A DNA stretch of 64,000 nucleotides from the IMG/VR virus record IMGVR_UViG_3300046787_000316, positions 1-64,000 of that record; one strand, 5' to 3'. This DNA is from a virus. Below the pieces are notes generated by a model that saw only the letters and a list, made by a program, of their open reading frames with translations, did no database searches and was not told where the DNA came from. The position numbers and the translations under genes were made by a program. Of the stretch, positions 51,681 through 59,176 are shown one piece after another. Within the stretch, counting starts at the first letter, position 1. Every line of letters begins with the position of its first letter.

Positions 51681-53288
51681 TTAAAGAGTTTCTAATCCAT
51701 CGATTAAGATTTTACCATAGAATTCTGGTCTTACGATTTTCTTAGCGTATCTTGTCATAACTCCTCTTCTTGGAGTGAAGTTAGTTGGGTCATACACTAA
51801 TGGAGTCATAATCAACGGAACGTATGGAGCGTAAACAGCACCTGTTTCGAAGAAGTTAGAACCTTTGAATCCCATTAACGCAACGTTTTCAGTCATGTAA
51901 GGGTTTTTGTAAACATCGTATCTGTTTGAGATTTGTCCGATGTTAGTTACACCAGCTGCGAATGATAAAGCGTCTTTCCCTGGGTTAGCAGAGAATCCGT
52001 TCATAGATTCTAAGATAGTTGCAACGTTTGGAGAAACTACGATAAAGTTTGCTCCACCTCTCATTGTTAATTGGTGAATCTTGTTAGATACTTTTTGTAA
52101 TTTAATACCTAAAGTCTGGAACCAAGTATTTTTTTGGTAAGCAGATGCCGCAGCAGCGTTAGAATCGATAGAGAATCCGTTTCCGTTCCAATCGTATCCA
52201 ACTTTTGCAGACCAATATTCAGTTGTGAAAGCGTTTTGTTGTAACATCTCTAAGATTTCTAAATCAATCTCTAAAGAGATGTATTCAGATAACATTTGAG
52301 TCAACTCAGCTTCTGCATCAACAGAGTGGTATGCGTTCAAATCTTGCGCCAATTCAGGAGTCCAGATTGCTTTTAATTTTCTTGTCTTAGCAACGATAGG
52401 CTCAGATTTCAATTCTAATTCGATTTCTGGGATAGCCAAGTCAGTTCCTCTATCTTCGAAATCACCTCTTGTGATATCAGTAGGTTGAACGTGGTATGCT
52501 AACGATGTTCCAACAGATGGAGCTGTACCTGTTCCACTTACTACGAACTCAACGTTTGTTCCGTTTTTAGTTGTATATTGTGGGAAGTAAGCCAAGTTAG
52601 AACCTGTTGCTAATGTTAATTCGAATGCTCTAATACCATTGAAGTCGGCATCAGCAGGCAATGCTACAGTTACTTTTTTCAATGTGTTTGCTGCGTAAGA
52701 TGCAGAAACAGTAGCGTTAGATAAATCATAATCAATATCACCTAAAGATGCAGATGCAACAGTTGCAGTGATAGCAGCAGTAGCGTTATTGATTGTGTAT
52801 CCGAAACGTCCTGCTCCATATAAACCACCTTCTGTTACTTGAGTAGAACCCAATTTGTTTCCTGATGGAGATAATGAATCTTTACCAAAAGTTCCACCAT
52901 TACCGAATAATGAAGAACCTGTAAAGTTTGGATTACCAGCTGGGTTTGAACCATATTTGAAATCCATATAGAAAATAAGACCTGATGGTAAGTTCATTGG
53001 TTGAACCGAAACGAATTCTTTCGCTGCGATAGAACCGAAGATTCTTCTTACCAATGGTAATGCTACACCAGCCCACTCTTCTGAACCAGATGATGTACCT
53101 GTTCTTGTAGCCTCATCTAATAATTGTTTAGCTTGGTTTTCTAACATTACTGCCATACCATGCTTAGTTGTTTCAGAACCTACTCCTTCAAGTAATCCTG
53201 TTTTTTCCCATTTACCTTTCAAACCTCTAGTTTGTTCAAGCATAACGCTTTGTGGGTTAGCGCCGTTCATTAATTTTTTTAAGTCCAT
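51681..53288 (-). CDS. 23: Major capsid protein (T4 gp23 homologue)
   Basis: A 535-residue HK97-fold capsid protein, close to T4 gp23 (521). Landmarks: WAGVALPLVRRIFGSIAAKE, VSVQPMNLPSGLIFYMDFKY, LKAIWTPELAQDLNAYHSVD, NFIVVSPNVATILESMNGF and the C-terminal YAKKIVRPEFYGKILIDGLE. The T4 prohead protease cuts after (L/I)-x-E; LLE at 32-34 (and MLE at 16-18) are candidate sites for removing the N-terminal propeptide. AAAGGA stands 6 nt before the ATG, a rare strong ribosome site here. Confidence 0.96.
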   Translation of the reverse strand: MDLKKLMNGANPQSVMLEQTRGLKGKWEKTGLLEGVGSETTKHGMAVMLENQAKQLLDEATRTGTSSGSEEWAGVALPLVRRIFGSIAAKEFVSVQPMNLPSGLIFYMDFKYGSNPAGNPNFTGSSLFGNGGTFGKDSLSPSGNKLGSTQVTEGGLYGAGRFGYTINNATAAITATVASASLGDIDYDLSNATVSASYAANTLKKVTVALPADADFNGIRAFELTLATGSNLAYFPQYTTKNGTNVEFVVSGTGTAPSVGTSLAYHVQPTDITRGDFEDRGTDLAIPEIELELKSEPIVAKTRKLKAIWTPELAQDLNAYHSVDAEAELTQMLSEYISLEIDLEILEMLQQNAFTTEYWSAKVGYDWNGNGFSIDSNAAAASAYQKNTWFQTLGIKLQKVSNKIHQLTMRGGANFIVVSPNVATILESMNGFSANPGKDALSFAAGVTNIGQISNRYDVYKNPYMTENVALMGFKGSNFFETGAVYAPYVPLIMTPLVYDPTNFTPRRGVMTRYAKKIVRPEFYGKILIDGLETL

Positions 53289-53294
53289 TTTATG

Positions 53295-53300
53295 TCCTTT
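53295..53300 (-). promoter_or_regulatory. Shine-Dalgarno site of the major capsid gene
   Basis: Minus strand AAAGGA, 6 nt before the ATG. Most genes in this window have no such site, so it stands out and confirms the start. Confidence 0.75.
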
Positions 53301-53316
53301 GTGTTTTTGTGATTAA

Positions 53317-54567
53317 TTATTTTAAAATACCTGCTAATTTTTTGAATCTATCAGATAATTGAGTGCTTTCTGCAATTACTTGCTTAGTTGCTTTTGGTGC
53401 AGTTGATTTAACTACTTTACTTGCAATACCCTCTGTGATTGATTTTTTAGCGATTTTGTTAGATGAAGTGTATTTGAAGTTCTCTGCTAATGTAGAGAAT
53501 ACCAATTTAACCTCTCTTACTGATTTAGTTCTATCCAAAGTTTCGATTACTTTCACTTTTTGTTCGTTAGTCATATTATGAGCTCTGAACAATTTGTTAG
53601 CGAATAATAATTTTGCGTTTAACAAATTAACTTCGTTGATAGTTCTTTGTAATGATTTGATAGTTTTGTAAGCTTCTTGTAAATCCTGTGCAGTTGCAGA
53701 GTCTTTTTCTTCAGCGTCATCACCTTTCATATCATTTTCCATTTCACGAAGGATTTCTTCCAAATCGATAGTTTCGCTATCTTCTTCTTCACCTTCGTTT
53801 GTTACAACAACTTTAGGAGTTTCTCCTTTGTCAGTTCCAGCTTCTGAACCATCTGCTAAATTTTCATTAGCTGCGAAAGGGTTTTCTTCTGCAGGAGCTT
53901 CTTCTTCCGAAGCTTCTTCATCGCCTTCACCATCCATTGCTGCTTCTAATTCTCTAATGATAGCCTCTAATGTGTTATCATCTTCTGAATCATCTGAATC
54001 CATACCCATGTCCATTTCATCATCACCTTCAGCTGCTGCGAAAGGGTTTTCTTCTGAATCCATACCCATGTCCATTTCATCATCACCTTCTGTTTGTGCA
54101 AAAGGATTTTCTTCTTCCGAATCTTCTCCTTCTAATTCTGCCAATCTAGCTTTCAATTCTGCAATCTCTGCATCTTTGTCACCTTCTTGGTCAGCAAAAG
54201 GGTTTTCTTCTTCTTCGTTGATATCTGCTACTTTAGTGTAGTCAGTACCAGCCGCTTCTGGCTTACCACCATCTTTAGTTACACCTACTGATAAATCAGT
54301 GTCTGCATCTAATGTTGGAGTTGCACCAGGAGTTTCAGCGTATCCAGCTTCTACTTTAGAACCGATACCATCTGAACTTAATTCCTCGTCTACTTTTTCA
54401 GCATCCATATCCTCAGCTTCAGCTTCTGCTCTCATTTTTTGAGATAACATAGATTGAAGTCTTGGAGTGAAAGCTTCTTCAAGCGCAAGTTTTGCGTTAG
54501 CTAATGCAGTTTCTTTAACAGCTTTAGCATCAGCAATTGCTTCTTTCAAAAGTTTTGAATTTGCCAT
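53317..54567 (-). CDS. 22: Prohead core / scaffolding protein (T4 gp22 role)
   Basis: A 416-residue, strongly acidic protein. The N-terminus is helical (LLKEAIADAKAVKETALANA). The middle (about 100-285) is dominated by Glu/Asp with five copies of EENPFA(D/A/Q) and two nearly identical GDDEMDMGMDS units. The C-terminal third is helical and basic (RTINEVNLLNAKLLFANKLF, then SIKRFKKLAGILK-like end). This layout and the position directly before the capsid gene fit the internal scaffold. The C-terminal helical region recalls capsid-binding ends of gp22. Confidence 0.8.
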   Translation of the reverse strand: MANSKLLKEAIADAKAVKETALANAKLALEEAFTPRLQSMLSQKMRAEAEAEDMDAEKVDEELSSDGIGSKVEAGYAETPGATPTLDADTDLSVGVTKDGGKPEAAGTDYTKVADINEEEENPFADQEGDKDAEIAELKARLAELEGEDSEEENPFAQTEGDDEMDMGMDSEENPFAAAEGDDEMDMGMDSDDSEDDNTLEAIIRELEAAMDGEGDEEASEEEAPAEENPFAANENLADGSEAGTDKGETPKVVVTNEGEEEDSETIDLEEILREMENDMKGDDAEEKDSATAQDLQEAYKTIKSLQRTINEVNLLNAKLLFANKLFRAHNMTNEQKVKVIETLDRTKSVREVKLVFSTLAENFKYTSSNKIAKKSITEGIASKVVKSTAPKATKQVIAESTQLSDRFKKLAGILK

Positions 54568-54576
54568 TCTTTTTTT

Positions 54577-54582
54577 CTCCTT
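54577..54582 (-). promoter_or_regulatory. Shine-Dalgarno site of the scaffold gene
   Basis: Minus strand AAGGAG, 9 nt before the ATG at 54567. Confidence 0.75.
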
Positions 54583-54597
54583 GTTTGATTGTGAAGT

Positions 54598-54605
54598 TAT
54601 TTATA
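54598..54605 (-). promoter_or_regulatory. T4-like late promoter octamer TATAAATA in sense orientation
   Basis: The only gene-sense TATAAATA that I found directly upstream of a virion gene, 30 nt before the scaffold ATG. Elsewhere the reverse complement-type element ATATTTATA is used. It may be a promoter for scaffold and capsid genes or chance in AT-rich DNA. Confidence 0.35.
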
Positions 54606-54689
54606 GGAAACTCCAATAGAATTATGTTGATTGTTCGGTCACGCCTTATAGAGAAGGGTATTCATTAATCAACTATTACCTTTAATATA

Positions 54690-54708
54690 ATCCTTTATGA
54701 GAAAGGAT
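54690..54708 (-). promoter_or_regulatory. Hairpin in the region upstream of the scaffold gene
   Basis: ATCCTTT (54690-54696) pairs with AAAGGAT (54702-54708) across a 5-nt loop. It is not followed by a U-tract. It lies in the largest intergenic gap of the window (54568-54791), together with a terminator, TATAAATA and a Shine-Dalgarno site, so this gap is the control region of scaffold and capsid genes. Confidence 0.4.
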
Positions 54709-54744
54709 ATTTGAGAATAAATATATAATTTTTTAGAAAACTAA

Positions 54745-54771
54745 AGAAAAATCCCAAATTTCTTTGGGATT
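54745..54771 (-). terminator. Intrinsic terminator after the Dps-like gene
   Basis: Minus strand: AATCCCAAA-GAAA-TTTGGGATT, a perfect 9-bp stem with a GNRA-type loop, running into U residues. Confidence 0.9.
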
Positions 54772-54791
54772 CTTAGTTTTTTTTATTATTT

Positions 54792-55163
54792 TTATTGGTG
54801 GTTAACCAATTTATATTTAGTTTTGTATAATAAAGATACAACGGTATCGATATCATTTTGTATCCAACTATCTTGTAATTTTGGACTTGTTCTTAGTTTT
54901 GCAACTAAATCACATAATGTTTGGAAGTAATTAATAATGTTTTTAATATCATTATTCTTATCCAATGTTCCTATGCCTGATATTTGAATTAATCCTTCTT
55001 TACCTTGGTATGCTTCGACTAATCCATCTACTAAATCGCCGATTGAATCATAATAATCACCTAATGCAAGGTGAGCGGAATGTGAACCGATTCCTTTTAC
55101 GCCCCAATGAAATGAGTGAGCTTGAGTTCTACTCTGTAACAATAATGATGCTAATTCTTCCAT
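54792..55163 (-). CDS. Dps/ferritin-like helical protein (DUF5856-type)
   Basis: A 123-residue four-helix protein. LLLQSRTQAHSFHWGVKGIG, SHSAHLALGDYYDSIGDLVD and GLVEAYQGKEGLI match the Dps-like pattern: H-x2-HW in helix 1, and a D-x2-D/E set in helix 2. Ferritin-like phage proteins of this kind are known as conserved hypotheticals. It may bind iron or DNA or be a structural helical bundle. It lies in the head cluster after a 227-residue unknown protein and ends at a strong terminator. Confidence 0.6.
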   Translation of the reverse strand: MEELASLLLQSRTQAHSFHWGVKGIGSHSAHLALGDYYDSIGDLVDGLVEAYQGKEGLIQISGIGTLDKNNDIKNIINYFQTLCDLVAKLRTSPKLQDSWIQNDIDTVVSLLYKTKYKLVNHQ

Positions 55164-55171
55164 TTTTTAAT

Positions 55172-55855
55172 TTACATTTTTCCACCGGCGATATCACCAA
55201 CTATAAAGTCGGCATCATCGGCATATTTTTTTGAACATATTACAAAATTTCCACCACCTACTTTAATCCAAAAGTGAGGAATACCCGAAGTAGTAAAATC
55301 AGCCTTATACCCAGCTGCTTTTAATTTAGGACCTAATCCAATTAGAGAGCCACCACCATCAACGTGTTGCGTAACAACATCTTTAATTTTAGTTATCTCC
55401 GATTGAGATATACCTTCTGTTAAGGTTTTGTTACAAGCGCTACATTCTTGTAATCCTAATCTCTGTTTCATCACTTCTTCCGAAACATCGGCGATTTCAA
55501 AGTATCTACCCAATACGTGTCCCATATCTTCGTATAATGCTTCTAATCTTTGTTGCTGCGATTGAGCTTCTAATGCTTCTTTTTCAAATGCACTTTGTAG
55601 TTTTTTTAACTCATTCATATTACGTTTAATCGTAACTCTATCGAACCAATCACCACCTTCTCTTAAAGTATATTCTTGTGCTGCATCAGCTATACCACCT
55701 AAAGTTTCTGCAATCTGTCTGATATCAGACTTTCTGCTCATTCCTTCTCTATGTTGTCCATAGGTAGAAATGATTTCCAAAAAATGTTTTTTCATTTCAT
55801 TTGGAAGTTGCTGAAACTCTTCAGCTTCTTTTAATAAATCTGTTAAACGTATCAT
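55172..55855 (-). CDS. Head-cluster protein, unknown, with CxxC motif
   Basis: A 227-residue protein. Residues up to about 140 are helical (YGQHREGMSRKSDIRQIAET, KLQSAFEKEALEAQSQQQRL), followed by a LQECSACNKTL segment with a Cys-x-x-Cys, and a small C-terminal alpha/beta domain (HFWIKVGGGNFVICSKKYAD). The start is 1 base after the previous stop. No family is recognised; position suggests an internal head protein or a maturation factor. Confidence 0.6.
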   Translation of the reverse strand: MIRLTDLLKEAEEFQQLPNEMKKHFLEIISTYGQHREGMSRKSDIRQIAETLGGIADAAQEYTLREGGDWFDRVTIKRNMNELKKLQSAFEKEALEAQSQQQRLEALYEDMGHVLGRYFEIADVSEEVMKQRLGLQECSACNKTLTEGISQSEITKIKDVVTQHVDGGGSLIGLGPKLKAAGYKADFTTSGIPHFWIKVGGGNFVICSKKYADDADFIVGDIAGGKM

Positions 55856-55856
55856 A

Positions 55857-56108
55857 TTATTTTTTTAAAATATCGTTTTTCTTAATGTTTTGGATATATC
55901 TCATTAATTCCTGTCTATCCATTCCCATTGCTTCGATTACTTTAGCAAGAACAAGCATCTCCTTTTTACGATTAAGGTTCATTCCCTTAATTTGCGATAC
56001 CATCTTATCCAAATATCTTTCAACGGCTTGTGGTAATGTTGTATCCAAATCTTCTAAAGATTCTTTAACATTCATTTGTTTACCAGGCACTAAGTTTACT
56101 AATTTCAT
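55857..56108 (-). CDS. Small prohead-type protein, 83 residues
   Basis: A short helical protein beginning MKLVNLVPGKQMNVKESLED. The MKL(V/I)NL(V/I)P start is shared with the 167-residue protein before the terminase, suggesting related targeting peptides for internal head proteins. It follows the prohead protease by 5 bases. Confidence 0.6.
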   Translation of the reverse strand: MKLVNLVPGKQMNVKESLEDLDTTLPQAVERYLDKMVSQIKGMNLNRKKEMLVLAKVIEAMGMDRQELMRYIQNIKKNDILKK

Positions 56109-56113
56109 ATTTG

Positions 56114-56704
56114 TTAGTTTATTTCAATTATAATTTCTCTCATCAAATCTTGTGCTCTACACCATTTACCACATTCATCTGCGATTTTAGCCCATTGCTT
56201 TGATTCATTCATTGGCGCCATAAATGCTCCGTGTGTAGATGGATTTGAAACAAAATCCCAACCCACTAATTCAAAATCTTCTTGAACCATTACAGTCCCA
56301 TCTCTAAGTTCTTTAACAGAACCTAAACCTCTTGATGAAATTCCTAAACGAATATTGTTTTTTAACAATTCTCTCAAAATGTTTCCAGATGGAGTTGATA
56401 GAATTTCTACCACACCACATACATCATCCCCTTCCCAATAGATTTCTCTAATGTTATGAGATACATTTTTTAAATTGATTACGGGAGAATCTGGATGGTC
56501 TAACTCACCAAGAGCTCTTCTCTCTTTAATAAGTTGCTGATATTTGTTACACTCTCTTTCTAAGATGTCTTTTGGATATCTTCTATGATTTTGGTTTGGT
56601 GCTCCAGCTCTTTGCAAGATACCCTTAACTAAATAAGTTCCGTTTTCTTCCTGAACCATTTTAGCTTCAAACAAATGGGTTTCTATCAATAATCCTTTAT
56701 TCAT
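56114..56704 (-). CDS. 21: Prohead core protease (T4 gp21 homologue)
   Basis: A 196-residue serine protease of the herpesvirus assemblin type. His70 in GELDHPDSP and Ser123/124 in LGISSRGLGS are the catalytic residues, and FELVGWDFVSNPSTHGA is the conserved third region. Length is close to T4 gp21 (212). It processes scaffold, capsid and internal proteins after (L/I)-x-E. It starts 1 base before the stop-side of the membrane-segment ORF. Confidence 0.93.
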   Translation of the reverse strand: MNKGLLIETHLFEAKMVQEENGTYLVKGILQRAGAPNQNHRRYPKDILERECNKYQQLIKERRALGELDHPDSPVINLKNVSHNIREIYWEGDDVCGVVEILSTPSGNILRELLKNNIRLGISSRGLGSVKELRDGTVMVQEDFELVGWDFVSNPSTHGAFMAPMNESKQWAKIADECGKWCRAQDLMREIIIEIN

Positions 56705-56705
56705 C

Positions 56706-57118
56706 TTACTTTATATCATTTTTAACTTTTTCGATTGCCTTATTGGTGATAGAAGTATCACTCCAAGCTTTCAAAAATATATCCTTTAATCCTTTTTCTA
56801 TTTCAGTATCGGATACCTTACCATCGTATGAATCAACTACTTTTTTAATTTGAGTTTGAACGATTGGCAATTTAACCATTTTTTTAGCAGTAGTATCATC
56901 GATACCTTTTTTTACATCAATCATATTTGAAACATCATTGATGAATTTTTTATCATCCGATAAGGTATCTAATATATTCTTAACGGCTTCGGTTGAATCC
57001 TTTCCACCATTAAAATATCGATATCCTCGTTCTGCTAACTCAACTATCCAATAAAAGATAATCTTACCTATAAGTATTGTTCCCAATGTGGTTAATATAC
57101 CTACGGCAAGATTCTCAT
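56706..57118 (-). CDS. C-terminal part of a frameshifted protein with a membrane segment
   Basis: From the A11 run the frame reads VDENLAVGILTTLGTILIGK, IIFYWIVELAERGYRYF, a membrane-type segment, then a charged helical domain (NILDTLSDDKKFINDVSNMI, KKVVDSYDGKVSDTEIEKGL). No in-frame ATG precedes the membrane segment: the first possible start is TTG at 57086, in its middle. A -1 shift at the A AAA AAG site just upstream would fuse it to the 101-residue EF-hand-type protein, giving about 237 residues. I read it as the second half of one product; independent initiation at TTG would cut the membrane segment. Confidence 0.55.
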
Positions 57119-57424
57119 CTACTTTTTTTTTTTACTTTCGTCTTTTCTTAACTTAGCTAAATCCGAACCTTCAATCTCACCATCTTTATCAACATCTAAT
57201 TTCTTTTGTCCTGCTGATAATTCTGCTTCATTATATCCTCGTAATTTACCTTCGTTTTTAGCTTGAAATGCTTTATCAACTGCATTAAAGAATTTTTTCT
57301 TATCATCATCAGACATATCTACGATTGATTTACCATGTCTATTCAACATAGTTTTGAACAATTGTTGATAATCTTCTTCTTCTTTAATTACTTGCTTTAC
57401 AAACTCTCTTAGTTGACTTTTCAT
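57119..57424 (-). CDS. Head-cluster protein with EF-hand-like loop; N-terminal part of a probable frameshift fusion
   Basis: A 101-residue charged protein. Residues 77-88 (DVDKDGEIEGSD) form a full 12-residue EF-hand loop with Asp at 1, 3 and 5, Gly at 6, Ile at 8 and Asp at 12, so calcium binding is plausible. It begins KSQLREFVKQVIKEEEDYQQ, like other internal head proteins. The end is encoded by an A11 run with the stop directly after A AAA AAG. The late nonamer is 19 nt before the ATG. Confidence 0.6.
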   Translation of the reverse strand: MKSQLREFVKQVIKEEEDYQQLFKTMLNRHGKSIVDMSDDDKKKFFNAVDKAFQAKNEGKLRGYNEAELSAGQKKLDVDKDGEIEGSDLAKLRKDESKKKK

Positions 57425-57443
57425 TATTATAGTATGTTATATA

Positions 57444-57452
57444 ATATAAATA
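57444..57452 (-). promoter_or_regulatory. Late motif ATATTTATA
   Basis: Exact nonamer 19 nt before the ATG of the EF-hand-type protein, in the short gap after the DUF3008-like gene. Confidence 0.55.
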
Positions 57453-57455
57453 TAG

Positions 57456-57998
57456 TTATTTTTTAAATTCACTAACTACTGAATAACCAGTCAAGTCAGC
57501 TTGCCTTTTACCTTTTGATTTTTCACTTTCAGGTTTACCAAATGCAAATGGAGTATTATATTCACCAGCAGCTCCGCTAGTATTCATCTCATCCACATCA
57601 GCTTTCAATTCAACATCTTTATACATACCACTCACCTTCGCCTCTAATTCATCTGCGAATTTCTTTTTAAGAGTTTGTAGTTGTTTTAAACGTTCAACGG
57701 CTTTCTTTTCGTTTGGAGTTCCTTTTGATTTTTTATACAATTCCAAAGTTTGTGCAATTGCATCAACGGTTTTCATATAATCGGTTTGAATGGATTTAAC
57801 TCCTCTCAATTCGTTTATCACCATTTCTTTTACGTGGTCTGGCAATCCTTTATGTTTGGTAGATGCAAAATCCTTAGCGGCTTTATCATCCATATCTTTT
57901 GATACTTTGGCAACTTCCGGTGATGCAGGAGTTTCACCTTTATCAGCGGCATGTACCATACCCATAAATCTTTGTTGTGCTTTTGATTGTGCTGGCAT
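57456..57998 (-). CDS. DUF3008-like head protein
   Basis: A 180-residue basic, helical protein. The N-terminus PAQSKAQQRFMGMVHAADKG and DFASTKHKGLPDHV is the DUF3008 signature, found in small phage and bacterial proteins of unknown function. The remainder is a coiled coil (AVERLKQLQTLKKKFADELE) and a disordered tail. In T4-like phages such proteins sit in the capsid cluster and may be packaged. It follows an 81-residue gene by 10 bases. Confidence 0.7.
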   Translation of the reverse strand: MPAQSKAQQRFMGMVHAADKGETPASPEVAKVSKDMDDKAAKDFASTKHKGLPDHVKEMVINELRGVKSIQTDYMKTVDAIAQTLELYKKSKGTPNEKKAVERLKQLQTLKKKFADELEAKVSGMYKDVELKADVDEMNTSGAAGEYNTPFAFGKPESEKSKGKRQADLTGYSVVSEFKK

Positions 57999-58008
57999 CG
58001 TTATAGTT

Positions 58009-58254
58009 TTATGCTAATACATAAACTGAACCACCATTGGTTACAGTTACATTTTGTACATAACAAGGAAAAGGTTGACCCGCTGTCAAATGTTCCAATG
58101 CGATTGTAGGATGTACTGTACTACCAGTTCCAAATCCTTCCAATGTAATAGTACCGGTAACACCACTTACAGGCAATACACCCCAAGCTCTGTCAACTAA
58201 GGCAGTTGAACCAGATGTTACTAATTTTGCGTTAAATGTTCTATAATTTACCAT
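58009..58254 (-). CDS. Small beta-rich virion protein, 81 residues
   Basis: A short protein rich in Thr, Val and Gly (LVTSGSTALVDRAWGVLPVS, GTITLEGFGTGSTVHPTIA). It is probably a beta-sandwich and could be a decoration or head-fibre protein. It lies 3 bases after the 291-residue gene. No family is recognised. Confidence 0.6.
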   Translation of the reverse strand: MVNYRTFNAKLVTSGSTALVDRAWGVLPVSGVTGTITLEGFGTGSTVHPTIALEHLTAGQPFPCYVQNVTVTNGGSVYVLA

Positions 58255-58257
58255 TTT

Positions 58258-59133
58258 TTATTTTTTTATCGATTGTTTTAATTCGTTTAATAACTCATAA
58301 GTCATCATTAATGCTGAAAGGTGTTGTTCTTTAATCTTTTTTACAGATTTTACCTTCTTAACATTTGCAATCGTTTCTGCTAATTTAATTTTAGTTACCT
58401 TATCCGAAATTTGAGAACCTACCTCTTTTAAGTTTGCTATTAATGTATTAACTTCGGCGATAACGTAATCGTTTAATTTACCAGTGTTGTTAATATTGTT
58501 AATATATTCTCTTAATAAAGATTTTTGTTCGGTTGTTAAGTTCTTATACTTTGTATTAAAACTTTCAATTAATAGTTTGTAAGATACTGCTCTTAAATCT
58601 TCATCTTGCTTTCTATATTCTTCTAAAACTGCATCTTTTAATTTAGAATCTTTGTTCTGAATTGATGAGTTAATAATATTTTCTGCAATAGTGAAACGTG
58701 AGTTAACAATATCGGTTGGTTCAAATTGCTCATCTATCGTTACAACCTCAAATATTTTGTAGATTGATGCAAGAGTTTTATAATTTGAAATAGGAGATTT
58801 AATAAACTCATCTAAATTGTAAGTATCTTTAATCTCTTTTATAAGATTATACTTCTCTTTTGTAAGTTTTTTCTCGTCTAATCTTTTACGAGCTTCGCAA
58901 ATAGTATCGATAAATTTCTCAGCTTTTGCTTCTGAATTGTATTTCTCATTAATAAGATATTGATACAACTTTAATTCTTTCGATAATTCTTTTTTAGAAT
59001 TGAAATGCTCTTTTAAAATCTTTTCAGCCGTTGACTTATCAGCAGACATGATTTCAGATGTAATTTGTCTTACTAATAGTTCAAATATAAATCCCGTATT
59101 TTTAAACTTCGAATGTTTTATTTTTTTCATCAA
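58258..59133 (-). CDS. Conserved helical protein next to the portal, unknown
   Basis: A 291-residue, Lys-rich, almost fully helical protein. It begins MKKIKHSKFKNTGFIFELLV; KNTGFIFELLVRQITSE is a pattern that I know as conserved in marine T4-type phages, without function. The long helices suggest a core or scaffold-associated protein. It is directly downstream of the portal gene and has its own late nonamer 17 nt before the ATG. Confidence 0.6.
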   Translation of the reverse strand: MMKKIKHSKFKNTGFIFELLVRQITSEIMSADKSTAEKILKEHFNSKKELSKELKLYQYLINEKYNSEAKAEKFIDTICEARKRLDEKKLTKEKYNLIKEIKDTYNLDEFIKSPISNYKTLASIYKIFEVVTIDEQFEPTDIVNSRFTIAENIINSSIQNKDSKLKDAVLEEYRKQDEDLRAVSYKLLIESFNTKYKNLTTEQKSLLREYINNINNTGKLNDYVIAEVNTLIANLKEVGSQISDKVTKIKLAETIANVKKVKSVKKIKEQHLSALMMTYELLNELKQSIKK

Positions 59134-59150
59134 TTGTGTAATTTGTCAGA

Positions 59151-59159
59151 TATAAATAT
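59151..59159 (-). promoter_or_regulatory. Late motif ATATTTATA
   Basis: Exact nonamer 17 nt before the ATG of the 291-residue protein. Confidence 0.6.
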
Positions 59160-59176
59160 GTTTTATTATTGGATTA

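Noticed and set aside
53828-54241. A 137-residue Ser-rich plus-strand frame
   Set aside because: It is the complement of the Glu/Asp repeat codons of the scaffold gene and has no independent support.
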